Positions 50,260 to 58,261 of a stretch of 64,000 bases of DNA are shown here, piece after piece. The stretch's first letter is position 1; the number at the start of each line of letters is the position of its first letter. The DNA comes from Lentzea tibetensis (GTDB lineage Bacteria; Actinomycetota; Actinomycetes; Mycobacteriales; Pseudonocardiaceae), in contig NZ_VOBR01000001.1 of assembly GCF_007845675.1 (NCBI RefSeq), forward strand, positions 310,001 to 374,000, read 5' to 3'. The notes below the pieces were generated by a model, which was given only the letters and a program-made list of their open reading frames with translations, searched no databases and had not been told where the DNA came from. The position numbers and the translations under genes were made by a program.

Positions 50260-50935
50260 CCCCTGCTGCTCGAGCTTGGGCATGCCTGGCTCGAGCTTGG
50301 GGTGTGGCCCACGGGGCCTGATGCGGGGCTCCGGGGTACGGCTTCGGCTGCCGCCGGGCCCACCAACCTGCCCACCTGCGGCCGGGCCCACTTTCCGCCC
50401 CATGCCACACACCTCGGCCCTGCCGGGCCGCCGCTCGCGGCCACAGCCCGCGTTCACGCGGGCGTCCCCGCACGCGAGACCCCCCCGATTCCGTGCTCGC
50501 AGCCAGCACCGACAATTCCCGGCGCCGCAGACGCGCCAGCCGCGAAACCGGGGTGCGACAGCCTGCACTTTCTGCGGCGCGGCGGACACCCCGCGAGCAA
50601 GGCGAAGCCAACACACCAGGCGACCCACCACGTACCTGGCGGAAACGACGGCGGGCCACACACCAACCGGCTGATGCGCAGCGAGCGCCAGCCCGACCGG
50701 CACGAACCAAGCGAGCACCACCCACACCGGTGGACACCAAGCAAGCCCCCGCCAAACCCACAGGTACCAAGGGAGCACCGCCCCAACCGGCAGGCACCAA
50801 GAGAGCCCAGCGAAACCGGCAGATACCAAAAGAAAGAGCGGCCGCCGCACTCCCAACCCCCGCACTGCCCACCGGGCGCGGCCCCCGAGCACAAACCGGC
50901 AGCCGAACGACCAGACCAAACTTTCCCGGAGGGCA
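50260..50935. other. Non-coding stretch between convergent genes
   Basis: No frame over these 676 bp has a start site, codon bias or motif of a gene; open frames are Pro/Arg- or Trp/Gly-rich and are shadows of the base composition. The stretch contains a near-duplicate of CTCGAGCTTGGG at its left end and the 30-bp tandem repeat at 50706-50824. The region around 50660-50900 is unusually A/C-rich on the plus strand. Confidence 0.6.
50706..50824 (+). repeat. 30-bp tandem repeat, four copies plus partial ends
   Basis: Copies 50706-50735, 50736-50765, 50766-50795 and 50796-50824 (29 bp) each begin ACCAAG and share A/C-rich bodies; a fifth start at 50825 decays. In one frame the repeats would read TKxAPxxPxG decapeptides (TKQAPAKPTG, TKGAPPQPAG), like wall-spanning linkers, but the frame has no start or conserved neighbours. 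Possibly the remnant of a repeat-rich secreted protein or a plain minisatellite. Confidence 0.65.
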
Positions 50936-51067
50936 GGGGTGGGGAGAGGTTCGCGGATCAGGCGAAGCCTTGCCATATTTTCAGGTCGGGGTCAAGACGT
51001 CTTTTTGTCTTGACCCCGACCTGAAAATATGGCCACCTCTGGTGATCCGCGAACCTCTCCCCACCCC
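50936..51067. repeat. 132-bp giant hairpin (nested inverted repeat)
   Basis: Outer arms 50936-50960 and 51043-51067 are perfect 25-bp inverted repeats. Inner arms 50972-50998 and 51007-51033 are perfect 27-bp inverted repeats around an 8-nt loop (50999-51006, ending TTTTT). Bulges of 11 and 9 bp separate them. It lies between converging genes and could be a bidirectional terminator or a mobile/MITE-like or REP-like element. The inner part is AT-richer than the surroundings. Confidence 0.85.
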
Positions 51068-51089
51068 ACCACGAAACCCAACCCCAGCT

Positions 51090-52652
51090 CTACTGTGGAC
51101 GACAAACAGGCGGCTGACACAACATGGTGCTCAACGCCTGAGCGAAGATGTCACTGATCCCAGCGGGATCGGCGGTGGTGAACGCCCGCCCACCGGTAGC
51201 GTCAGCGATCTTCGTCAACTCGTCGACATCAACATCGGGCCCCATCCCGATAGCGATCACAGGCAACGGCCGCCGCTTGTCCTGCAACTTCCCCAGTTCG
51301 TCGAGCAACTGCGGCTGCGTGATGGACTTGGGGTCCTCGTTGCGCCCATCGGTCATGATGACGACGATATTGATCTTCCCGAGCTCCCACTTCTGCCGCG
51401 CCTCGCGATAGGCGGCGAGCGTGCTGTCGTACATACCGGTAGCACCCGCAGCGGTGGCACGGATGGCACTCACCTGCTGAAGAGCGCCACCGGCCAGGTG
51501 GTCCTTGATGGACGCGACGGGCAGGATCTCCTTGTAGTCCTTGTCGCCGTCGAGGTTGGTGGAGAACTTCCACAGCCCGAGCTGCGTGGCGGGCTTGAAC
51601 AACCCCACGCCGCGCTCGGCGGCGGCCACGGCGAGTGCCATCCGGGTGGTGCCGGTCCGCGGCACGATCTGGTTCATCGACCCGGACACGTCCATCAAAG
51701 CGAGCACCCGCGCGGACAGGGTCAGCCCGGCCCAGGTGCGCAACGACTCGTCCACGACGTTCTGGTCCAGCACAACCGCCTTGTCGTCGGGCGCGCGCAG
51801 GCCGAACTTGTTGAACGACCCGCCCGAGCGCAAGGAAGCGAGGAACCGCTCGGCCCCGCGCCGCTGCGCCTCGCCGGCGTCGGGCAGCACGACGTACGGG
51901 AAGTCCAACGGCGGCACGGGGGTCTCGGCCGCGACGGCGGTCAGCCGGGTCGCGCCGGGGGTGGAGTTGTGCCGTTCCAGCGCCTGCTCGGACGTGGGGA
52001 ACACGTCCAGTGGCCGGGTGAACAGCTCCGCGGCCTGCTCGGCCGGGTTGCCCGACACGGGACGCAGCGCGGCGACGGTGGCCGCGGCCGGGTCCTTCTC
52101 GCCCGAAGCGAAGCCGCGCACGGCCAGCAGGGCGGAGAGGGAGGCCGGGTCCTTCGCCGGATCGGCGATTCCGGCCACCGCCTTGGCACCGGGGCCGATC
52201 AGGTCGCGCCACGTCTTGCCCTTGGCCGGATCCTTGACCGCCAGCACCACGGGTGACTGGGCGATCGAGGTACCGGACTCGGGCACGCGCCACGCGCCCG
52301 AGTCGCGGGCCTGCCGGAGCCACATCGTCGACTCCGGCACCCACACCGCGGGACGGTCCTGGGAGTTCTGGTCGGCCAGGCGGTCCATGGTCTGCTTGGC
52401 CGTCTCGGCGCGCACCTCGACGCGGTAGCAGTCCGCCGAGGTGTCCTGGGTGGCCGCGACGTCCGAGAGCGCCGGGGCCACCTCCGGGGCGGCCGTGATG
52501 ACTACCGTCGCGGGGGACGTGCAGCGGGTCGCGCGGAGACGGTCGATGACCTGGTCACCGACTATCCAGCCGATGACCGACAGGACGAGCAGCACGCTGA
52601 GCCCGACGACGGGCGAGGTCAAACGCCGCTGTCGCACCATGGCGGACACCAT
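51090..52652 (-). CDS. Membrane-anchored VWA-domain protein with solute-binding-like N-terminal part
   Basis: A 520-residue protein. A signal anchor (VVGLSVLLVLSVIGWIVGDQVI) is followed by a region resembling a periplasmic binding protein (ATVVITAAPEVAPALSDVA, SQDRPAVWVPESTMWLRQA, SPVVLAVKDPAKGKTWRDLIGPG), then a VWA domain from about residue 320 with the intact metal site D-V-S-G-S-M (ALMDVSGSMNQ), T in RTGTTRMALA and D in VVIMTDGRNED. The protein ends with a Cys pair. It is exported and presumably binds a protein partner via the metal site. ATG 52652 follows the propeller gene stop by 6 bp. Confidence 0.85.
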   Translation of the reverse strand: MVSAMVRQRRLTSPVVGLSVLLVLSVIGWIVGDQVIDRLRATRCTSPATVVITAAPEVAPALSDVAATQDTSADCYRVEVRAETAKQTMDRLADQNSQDRPAVWVPESTMWLRQARDSGAWRVPESGTSIAQSPVVLAVKDPAKGKTWRDLIGPGAKAVAGIADPAKDPASLSALLAVRGFASGEKDPAAATVAALRPVSGNPAEQAAELFTRPLDVFPTSEQALERHNSTPGATRLTAVAAETPVPPLDFPYVVLPDAGEAQRRGAERFLASLRSGGSFNKFGLRAPDDKAVVLDQNVVDESLRTWAGLTLSARVLALMDVSGSMNQIVPRTGTTRMALAVAAAERGVGLFKPATQLGLWKFSTNLDGDKDYKEILPVASIKDHLAGGALQQVSAIRATAAGATGMYDSTLAAYREARQKWELGKINIVVIMTDGRNEDPKSITQPQLLDELGKLQDKRRPLPVIAIGMGPDVDVDELTKIADATGGRAFTTADPAGISDIFAQALSTMLCQPPVCRPQ

Positions 52653-52658
52653 AGACAA

Positions 52659-53600
52659 CTACAACCGGCGCAACCAGAACTCGTCGGTTCCGGGATTCAA
52701 TTGATCCAAACGGCCGCTCAGCACGTATACCCCGCAGCGGCTGTGCGCCATGGTGGTCGGCGCGGGCTCCGGCCACGCCACCGACGCGGTCACGGACGCG
52801 GTCTTCCAGTTGTCCGGCGAGCGCAGCGTGATCACGCGGTTGGCGCGCGTGTTGTCGATGGCCAGCAGGGCACCGCCGCGCAGCAGCAGACCGTCGGGGG
52901 CACCGACCGGCGCGGCGGCGGTGACCTGCGTCAGCACCGACCCGGACAGCTTGTACAACGCCCGGCCGGACGAGTGCGCGATCAGGAACTGCCCGGTGGG
53001 CAGGCGAACGATGCCATTGGCGCCGTTGCCCGCGCCGACGGGCAGCAGGCGGTCGTCGCGGAACGCGATGGTCGCCTTGCCGCGCAGCGGGACGCGGTAG
53101 ATCGTGCCGCTGTGGGAGTCGGTGACGTAGGCGGTGCCGTCCGGTGCGATCGCCACGTCGTTGCCGAAGTGCTTGCGGGACGGGTCCAGCGCGCCGAGGT
53201 CGTGGTAGGCGATGCGGCGGCCGGTGCGCAGGTCGTAGACGCCGAGACCGGCGATCTTGCCGATGGTCTCCGGCGTGGACTTCTTGCTGATGCCGACGTC
53301 GCCGTTCACCACGAGCAGGCGGCCACGCCGGACGTCGACGGCCAGGCCCATGGTCGTGATCAGGGCTGGCTCGTCGACGAGCGTCCGGGCCGAGCCGTCG
53401 GGCTGGACCACGGACACCGTGCCGTGCACGACCGACCCCACCAGGAAGCGGTCGCGGATCGGGTCGTAGGTGACGCCTTCGGGATGCAGCTTGGGAGCGC
53501 TGCCCTTGATCACGGGCGGGCAGGGATCCGGTGACGCGACGGCCGGGGCGGCGCCGCTCAACGCGAGCGCCGAGGTGAGGCAAGCGATCAGGATTCGCAT
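52659..53600 (-). CDS. Secreted beta-propeller (SMP-30/NHL-like) protein
   Basis: A 313-residue exported protein: signal peptide with ALALSGAAPAVAS ending near residue 24, then repeated strand motifs HPEGVTYDPIRDRFLVGSV, TTMGLAVDVRRGRLLVVNGD, GNDVAIAPDGTAYVTDSHSGTIYRV and NGIVRLPTGQFLIAHSSGRALYKL, which are propeller blades of the SMP-30/strictosidine-synthase kind. A Cys pair (CPPVIK..., SRCGVY) may staple the structure. Coupled to the VWA gene downstream. Ligand unknown; could be a lactonase or a binding protein. Confidence 0.78.
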   Translation of the reverse strand: MRILIACLTSALALSGAAPAVASPDPCPPVIKGSAPKLHPEGVTYDPIRDRFLVGSVVHGTVSVVQPDGSARTLVDEPALITTMGLAVDVRRGRLLVVNGDVGISKKSTPETIGKIAGLGVYDLRTGRRIAYHDLGALDPSRKHFGNDVAIAPDGTAYVTDSHSGTIYRVPLRGKATIAFRDDRLLPVGAGNGANGIVRLPTGQFLIAHSSGRALYKLSGSVLTQVTAAAPVGAPDGLLLRGGALLAIDNTRANRVITLRSPDNWKTASVTASVAWPEPAPTTMAHSRCGVYVLSGRLDQLNPGTDEFWLRRL

Positions 53601-53634
53601 GACCTCGATCCTGGCCACGTCCGCGCGCACCCCG

Positions 53635-53656
53635 TAACCCGTCGGTCGGCGGGTTA
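53635..53656 (-). terminator. Hairpin at end of ABC-2 permease
   Basis: TAACCCG (53635-53641) and CGGGTTA (53650-53656) form a 7-bp stem with an 8-nt loop and include the permease stop codon. It separates the exporter operon from the propeller/VWA operon. No T-run follows. Confidence 0.5.
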
Positions 53657-54361
53657 TCGCGTCTGCCGCCTCAACGTCGCCGCGCCCAAAACCAGTGCCA
53701 GCAGCGTCGCGCCGCCGAGAACCACCAGGTCGCGCACCACCTCACCGCTCAGGCCCTCGTCGCGCACGAGCCTGCTGCTCGCGTCGACCGCGTACGTCAT
53801 CGGCAGCGCGTCGGAGATCCAGCGCAGCACGTCGGCCATCTCCTCGCGCGGCCCGAACACGCCGGACAGCAGCAGTTGCGGCAGCACGAACGCGGGCATC
53901 ATCTGCCCCACCTGGAATTCCGTCCGCGCGAACACGGACACGAAGAGCCCCAACGCCATGCCCAGCACGCCGTCGAGCACCGCGACGAGCACCAGCAGCC
54001 CGCTCGGCGCGTCGAGCCCGAGGAACACCGACCACGCGATCAGCACGCCCGACTGCACGGTCGCGATCACGCCGAACGTCAGCGCGTAGCCCAGCAGCAG
54101 GTCGACCTTGCGCATCGGCATGGCCAGCAACCGCTCCAGCGTGCCCGCGGTGCGTTCGCGCAGCATCGTCACCGCGGTCACGGCGAACATGACGATGAAC
54201 GGGAACACCCCGAGCATCGACGGCCCGACCAGGGTGAACAAGAATTCGGAGAACAGGTAGCGGAACAACGTCATCAGCACCGCGGGCACCACCAGCAGCA
54301 GTGCGAGCGTGCCCGGATCACGGCGCAGCTGGTTCGCCACGCGCAACGCCGTCGCGATCAT
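53654..54361 (-). CDS. ABC-2 type transporter permease
   Basis: A 235-residue permease with six helices: LALLLVVPAVLMTLFRYLFS, FIVMFAVTAVTMLRERTAGTLERLLAMPMRKVDLLLGYAL (the ABC-2 R-E-R-x-x-G-T-L-E-x-L-L motif), then helices around GMALGLFVSVFARTEFQVGQ and LPQLLLSGVFGPREEM. ATG 54361 overlaps the ATPase stop (ATGA, 54358-54361). Forms an exporter with the upstream ATPase, substrate unknown; PadR control often means drug, peptide or lipid efflux. Confidence 0.88.
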   Translation of the reverse strand: MIATALRVANQLRRDPGTLALLLVVPAVLMTLFRYLFSEFLFTLVGPSMLGVFPFIVMFAVTAVTMLRERTAGTLERLLAMPMRKVDLLLGYALTFGVIATVQSGVLIAWSVFLGLDAPSGLLVLVAVLDGVLGMALGLFVSVFARTEFQVGQMMPAFVLPQLLLSGVFGPREEMADVLRWISDALPMTYAVDASSRLVRDEGLSGEVVRDLVVLGGATLLALVLGAATLRRQTR

Positions 54362-55047
54362 GCCGGCACCCCTTCCACCAGACGGCAGAACGCGTCCTCG
54401 AGATCGTCACCGAGCTCCGCGGGGGTGCACGCCGCGAGCAGCCCGCCTTCCCGCAGCAGCAACAGATCCGTGCACCGCCGTGCCTCGTCCATCACGTGAC
54501 TCGACACCAGCAACGTCGTCCCCTCGGCGGCCAGCCGGTGGAACGTGCGCCAGAGATCCCTGCGCAGCAACGGATCCAGCCCGACTGTCGGCTCGTCCAG
54601 CACGAGCAGCGGCGGTCGGGCGATCATCGCGGTCGCGAGCGACACCCGCGCGCGCTGACCACCGGACAGCCGCGACACCAGCTGCCCGGCGAGCTCGGAC
54701 ATCCGCACGTCCTCCAGCACCGCCGCCACCCGCCGCCGGTCGCACCGGGCGATCGACGCGAAGTAGCGCAGGTTCTCGGCCACGGTCAGGTCGGCGTACA
54801 CCGACGGCGCCTGCGTCTGGTAGCCGATCAACGCCCGCAGCTCGGGATGCCCGGCGGGCAGGCCAGCCACCCGCACCGAGCCGCCGGTGATGCGCTGCAC
54901 TCCCACGATCGCGCGCAGCAGCGTCGTCTTGCCCGACCCGCTCGGGCCGAGCAGCCCGGTGACGCTCCCCTTGCGCACCACGGCCGTCACGTCGTCCAGG
55001 ACCCGTGTCCCGTCCCGGTCGACGACGAGCTCGGAAATCTCGATCAT
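54358..55047 (-). CDS. ABC transporter ATPase (drug-exporter type)
   Basis: A 229-residue ATPase. Walker A GPSGSGKTT near residue 34, Q-loop YQTQAPSVYADLTVAENL, signature LSGGQRARVSLATAM, Walker B LLVLDEPTVGLD and switch His SSHVMDEA. Follows the bacteriocin/drug-exporter family pattern. Starts at ATG 55047 (AGGTGG five bases ahead of it; ATG 55050 is closer and possible). Divergent from PadR with operator 1 in the gap. Confidence 0.9.
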   Translation of the reverse strand: MIEISELVVDRDGTRVLDDVTAVVRKGSVTGLLGPSGSGKTTLLRAIVGVQRITGGSVRVAGLPAGHPELRALIGYQTQAPSVYADLTVAENLRYFASIARCDRRRVAAVLEDVRMSELAGQLVSRLSGGQRARVSLATAMIARPPLLVLDEPTVGLDPLLRRDLWRTFHRLAAEGTTLLVSSHVMDEARRCTDLLLLREGGLLAACTPAELGDDLEDAFCRLVEGVPA

Positions 55048-55060
55048 CATCCCCACCTAT

Positions 55061-55123
55061 GGGTAGCATTACTACCCTTCAAACGGTAGCTCGGAAGTCG
55101 CCGGAAGGGTAGGGTTGCTACCC
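55061..55123. promoter_or_regulatory. Two opposed PadR operators
   Basis: Operator 1 is GGGTAG-CATTA-CTACCC (55061-55077), operator 2 GGGTAG-GGTTG-CTACCC (55107-55123); each is a perfect 6-5-6 dyad. The flanks also match in opposite orientation (GAAGGGTAG on one side, CTACCCAT on the other), so the two sites are inverted copies. Operator 2 ends right at the padR ATG (55124), and TAGGGT (55110-55115) inside it ends 8 nt before that ATG, giving a leaderless promoter inside the operator. A single half-site GGTAGC lies between. Confidence 0.75.
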
Positions 55124-55459
55124 ATGAGGGCGGAGCGGTTGAAGGGGCATCTCGACGCGTTGCTGCTGGCGGTGCTCGCCGGCGGGCCGCGGCACGGCTA
55201 CGGGGTGATCGAGGCGTTGCGCACCGGCAGCGGTGGCCGGTTCGACCTGCCGAAGGGCACGATCTACCCGGCGCTGCACCGGCTGGAACAGGCCGGGCTC
55301 GTGCGCGGGACGTGGTCGGACGACACCGGGCGGCAGCGCAGGACCTACGAGCTCACCGCGGCGGGCAAGCGCCAGCTCAACGACGAGCGCTCGTCGTGGC
55401 GCGAGTTCTCCACGGCCGTCGTCGCACTGCTGGAGGGCAAGCCGTGCCCGGCGACCTGA
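55124..55459 (+). CDS. PadR-family transcriptional regulator
   Basis: A 111-residue repressor of PadR-s2 size. LDALLLAVLAGGPRHGYGVIEAL is the helix-turn-helix start; GRFDLPKGTIYPALHRLEQAGLVRGTWS is the recognition helix and wing; GRQRRTYELTAAGKRQL completes the winged helix. The ATG at 55124 lies in operator 2. Likely represses itself and the divergent ABC exporter. The next gene overlaps it by 16 bp, as is common for PadR/HAAS pairs. Confidence 0.92.
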   Translation: MRAERLKGHLDALLLAVLAGGPRHGYGVIEALRTGSGGRFDLPKGTIYPALHRLEQAGLVRGTWSDDTGRQRRTYELTAAGKRQLNDERSSWREFSTAVVALLEGKPCPAT

Positions 55460-56079
55460 TCACGCGCTATCTCGACGAGCTGGCCGCGCGACTCCCCCGC
55501 ACCGGCCGCGCCGCGCTGGTCGCGGAGATCGCGGGCGGGCTGGAGGACGCCGTCGAGCACCACCGCTCGACCGGACTGTCCGAAGTAGACTCGCAACGAG
55601 CGGCAATCGAGGAGTTCGGCGCACCGGAAGCGATCGCCGACGAGTACGCGCCCGTCGCGGCGACGGCACAGGCGCACCGCTACGGCCTGGCGTTCATGAC
55701 GACCGGCCCGCTGATCGGCGGCCTGTGGGTCACGGCCATCGCGCTCACCGCCGAGCTCCCCGAGTTCACCCGGATCGTCGGCGGGCTGCTGCTCGCACTC
55801 GTGCTGGTAGCGGCACCCTGTGCCGTGTTCTCCGTGGTGGCGACCAGCGGGCCGCTCCGGGTGCGGATCAGGTCGGTCGTCACGGTCCTGTCCGTCACCG
55901 CATATACGGCGATCATCGTCGACCTCACCGCGATCGCGGTGCTCACCACGCTGCTCGCGACGACGACCACCATCGCCGTCATTCCGGCGGTCATCGCGGG
56001 CGTCGCCAGCGCCACCCGGCTCGTCATGGCGACGCGGGGAGCGCTGGCGTTGCGGGGAACGAGGGCCGCGCTGGTCTAG
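55444..56079 (+). CDS. HAAS-domain membrane protein paired with PadR
   Basis: A 211-residue protein from GTG 55444. Residues 1-80 form a soluble HAAS-type helical domain (YLDELAARLPRTGRAALVAEIAGGLEDAVEHHRSTGLSEVDSQRAAIEEFGAPEAIADEYA, with the E-F-G/D-P signature). Four hydrophobic helices follow. Proteins with this DUF1700-like domain usually sit downstream of PadR and act as the membrane sensor or anti-factor. It ends 4 bp into the convergent pirin gene. Confidence 0.85.
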   Translation: MPGDLITRYLDELAARLPRTGRAALVAEIAGGLEDAVEHHRSTGLSEVDSQRAAIEEFGAPEAIADEYAPVAATAQAHRYGLAFMTTGPLIGGLWVTAIALTAELPEFTRIVGGLLLALVLVAAPCAVFSVVATSGPLRVRIRSVVTVLSVTAYTAIIVDLTAIAVLTTLLATTTTIAVIPAVIAGVASATRLVMATRGALALRGTRAALV

Positions 56080-56813
56080 GAGATGGTCGCGTGCATCTCC
56101 CAGACGAGGATCTCGGCGGGCGAGGTGGCGGTGACGCGCTGCCCACCGGTGGCGGTGAACCGCACGGCGTCGCCCTCCTTCAGCACACCGGCGCCTTCGA
56201 GCGACACCTCACCGCGTGCCACGAACAGGTGCAGGAACGGCGCTTCCGGCAGTTCCACGCTCATGCCCGGCTGCATGCGCGACGCGTGCAGTGCGGCGTA
56301 ACGGTTCTTGATGCGGATCGCCGACTCGTGACCGTCCATTCCGGACGCCACCGGCACGAGCCCGCCCTTGAGCAGCTCGTCGTCGATCTCCAGCTGCTCG
56401 TAGCCCGGCGTGATGCCCGGCTCGTCCGGCACGACCCACATCTGCACGAAGTGAACGGGGTCGGTGTGCGTGTCACCCCGGAGGCGCCACGAGTCGTTCT
56501 TCTCGGAGTGCAGGATGCCGGTGCCCGCGCTCATCCGCTGCGCGAGTCCGGGGTAGATCACGCCGGAGTGACCGGTGGAGTCCTGGTGCACCAGCGAGCC
56601 GTTCAGCACCCAGGTCACGATCTCCATGTCCTGGTGGGGATGCGTCTCGAACCCGCTGCCCGGCTTCACGGCGTCGTCGTTGTTCACCAGCAGCACGCCG
56701 TGGTGGGTGTTGGCGTCGTCCCAGTGCCCGCCGAACGAGAACGAGTGCTTCGAGTCGAGCCACGAGATCTTGGTCTTGAAGCGGTCGTCCGCCCGCCTGA
56801 CGTCCACAGTCAT
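56076..56813 (-). CDS. Pirin family protein (bicupin)
   Basis: A 245-residue bicupin. SFSFGGHWDDANTHHGVLLVNNDDAVKPGSGFETHPHQDMEIVTWVLNG carries His58 and His60 (H-P-H) and RMSAGTGILHSEKND the third His and Glu of the pirin Fe site. Pirins can have quercetinase activity. ATG 56813 with GGGAG upstream. Downstream of the intradiol dioxygenase on the same strand but with its own AT-rich promoter, suggesting separate control. Confidence 0.92.
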   Translation of the reverse strand: MTVDVRRADDRFKTKISWLDSKHSFSFGGHWDDANTHHGVLLVNNDDAVKPGSGFETHPHQDMEIVTWVLNGSLVHQDSTGHSGVIYPGLAQRMSAGTGILHSEKNDSWRLRGDTHTDPVHFVQMWVVPDEPGITPGYEQLEIDDELLKGGLVPVASGMDGHESAIRIKNRYAALHASRMQPGMSVELPEAPFLHLFVARGEVSLEGAGVLKEGDAVRFTATGGQRVTATSPAEILVWEMHATIS

Positions 56814-56828
56814 GACAGCTCCCTCAAG

Positions 56829-56870
56829 TAGTTGAACTATCATCTATTAACTTGGTGGACACGTCAACTA
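56829..56870 (-). promoter_or_regulatory. Pirin promoter with TAGTTGA sites
   Basis: On the minus strand TTGACG (56867-56862), a 17-bp spacer and GATGAT fit a -35/-10 pair in unusually AT-rich DNA. TAGTTCAACTA (56839-56829) is a perfect 5+1+5 dyad where the transcript would start. A second TAGTTGA half-site overlaps the -35 and the dioxygenase stop codon. This looks like MarR-type control, which suits a stress- or phenolic-responsive pirin. Confidence 0.55.
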
Positions 56871-57701
56871 TTCCGCCTGCAGCACGAGGTCGAACTCCAG
56901 GCTCACCCACGGTCCCGCACGGCCGTCCGGAGCGGTACCCGGCTCCTCCTCGGCGAACTCCGCGACCAGGCTGTCCCGCACCCCGAACACGGCGTCCTCG
57001 GCCAGATAGGGGTCGCCAGCTGCGAAAACGTGCGTGATGAGCGTGCGGTGACCAGGGGCTTCGACCTTGAAGTGGATGTGCGCGGGCCGCATCGGCCCGC
57101 GGCCGGCCGCGGTCAGCAGGTCGCCGACCGGGCCGTCGATCGGGATCGGGTAGGGCGACGGCCGCACCGACCAGAAGCGGTACTCGCCTCGAGCGCCTGA
57201 CCGCAGCCAACCCCGGCCGGCGACACCGGACGAGCGCTGCACGTCGTAGAGCCCGTCGTCATCGGCCTCCCACACGTCGATCCGCGCACCCTCGATCGGC
57301 TCGCCGGACGTCGACCGGACCGTCCCGCTCACCCAGCACGGCGTGCCCTTCGCACCACCGGTGATGTCACCGCCGAGCGGCACCTCGGGTGAGTCGGCGA
57401 CGAAGAACGGCCCGAACACCGTCGACTCGGTCGCGTCCGGGTCCGCGGGGGCGTTGATGCCGACCGTGAGCATCGACAGCCCGAGCACGTCCGAGAGCAG
57501 GATGAACTCCTGGCGCCGGTCGTCGGTGAAGTGCCCGACGCGGGTGAGGAACGTGATCGCGGCGTCCCACTCGGCCTGGCTGAGCCGGACGTCGCGGGCG
57601 AAGTCGTGCAGATGCCGCACGAGGCCGCGCATGATCTCGGACAGCCGGTCGTCACCCGCGAAGCTCTCGACGACGCGGTCGGTCAGCGGCTTCTCCGTCA
57701 T
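56868..57701 (-). CDS. Intradiol ring-cleavage dioxygenase (catechol/hydroxyquinol 1,2-dioxygenase-like)
   Basis: A 277-residue non-heme Fe(III) enzyme. The N-terminal helical dimerisation domain (DRLSEIMRGLVRHLHDFARDVRLSQAEWDAAITFLTRVGHFTDDRRQEFILLSDVLGLSMLTV) matches catechol 1,2-dioxygenases; iron ligands are Tyr152, Tyr184, His208 and His210 (DGLYDVQ, SPYPIP, PAHIHF). Spacing (32, 24, 2) is that of the catechol/hydroxyquinol subgroup. It would cleave catechol-type diols to muconates. ATG 57701. Downstream, pirin follows. Confidence 0.9.
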   Translation of the reverse strand: MTEKPLTDRVVESFAGDDRLSEIMRGLVRHLHDFARDVRLSQAEWDAAITFLTRVGHFTDDRRQEFILLSDVLGLSMLTVGINAPADPDATESTVFGPFFVADSPEVPLGGDITGGAKGTPCWVSGTVRSTSGEPIEGARIDVWEADDDGLYDVQRSSGVAGRGWLRSGARGEYRFWSVRPSPYPIPIDGPVGDLLTAAGRGPMRPAHIHFKVEAPGHRTLITHVFAAGDPYLAEDAVFGVRDSLVAEFAEEEPGTAPDGRAGPWVSLEFDLVLQAE

Positions 57702-57723
57702 CCGGCCAGCCTACGACCGGGAC

Positions 57724-58212
57724 CTACCCCAGACCGGGCTGCGGCTCGCCCTTCGCGAGTGCGTCGAGCCTGCGGTCGAGGTCGTCGGCGAGGGGCGCGC
57801 CGATGATCACGTCGACCTTGCCCTTGGCGGAGATGAACGCGAACGCGGGCTGCGCGGTGACGCCGAAGCGCTTCCACACGGCGCCGTCGAGGTCCGCGAT
57901 GTGCGAGAACCCGTCCATGCCGCGCTCGGCGACGAACTGCTTCATCGGCTCGATCTTGTCCCGCGACGCGACACCGACGAACGTGACGTCGGTGTGGTCG
58001 CGCGCGACCGCGGCGACGGTCTCCGCCTCGGCGCGGCAGCTCGGGCACCACGGCGCCCAGAACCACAACGCGACCGGCTTGCCAGCCAGGCTCGCTCCCG
58101 AGAAGTCCTCGCCGGTGAGCGTCTTGGCGTCGAACTTCAGCTGGTCGGCCGCAGGGGCCGCGGAGCCGCAGCCGACCAGCAGCACAGACAGGAGGATCAG
58201 CAGCACGCGCAC
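57724..58212 (-). CDS. TlpA/ResA-like thiol-disulfide lipoprotein
   Basis: A 162-residue exported protein with thioredoxin fold. Residues 1-15 are a lipoprotein signal (LLVGC, Cys15). WFWAPWCPSCR gives Cys56/Cys59; the cis-Pro is in TAQPAFAFIS. C-P-S-C rather than C-G-P-C resembles TlpA/MTB-DsbE-type thioredoxins that work outside the membrane. GTG 58212 is best; 49 bp from the divergent pentapeptide gene. Confidence 0.88.
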   Translation of the reverse strand: MRVLLILLSVLLVGCGSAAPAADQLKFDAKTLTGEDFSGASLAGKPVALWFWAPWCPSCRAEAETVAAVARDHTDVTFVGVASRDKIEPMKQFVAERGMDGFSHIADLDGAVWKRFGVTAQPAFAFISAKGKVDVIIGAPLADDLDRRLDALAKGEPQPGLG

Positions 58213-58249
58213 GTCATGGACTACGCGCCCGGCTCGCACGGGGTTCAAG

Positions 58250-58255
58250 TAGCCT
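58250..58255 (+). promoter_or_regulatory. Leaderless -10 box of pentapeptide-repeat gene
   Basis: TAGCCT ends 6 nt before the ATG at 58262. There is no Shine-Dalgarno in the interval. Fits the TANNNT leaderless promoter pattern also seen at 237-249, 27708-27714 and 28402. Confidence 0.45.
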
Positions 58256-58261
58256 GTATCG

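Noticed and set aside
50706-50824. CRISPR array
   Set aside because: The 30-bp units are contiguous with no unique spacers and vary inside the unit.
50276-51024. Several 60-240 residue frames in the gene-free region
   Set aside because: Pro/Arg or Trp/Gly-rich on both strands with no start site or motif; composition artefact.
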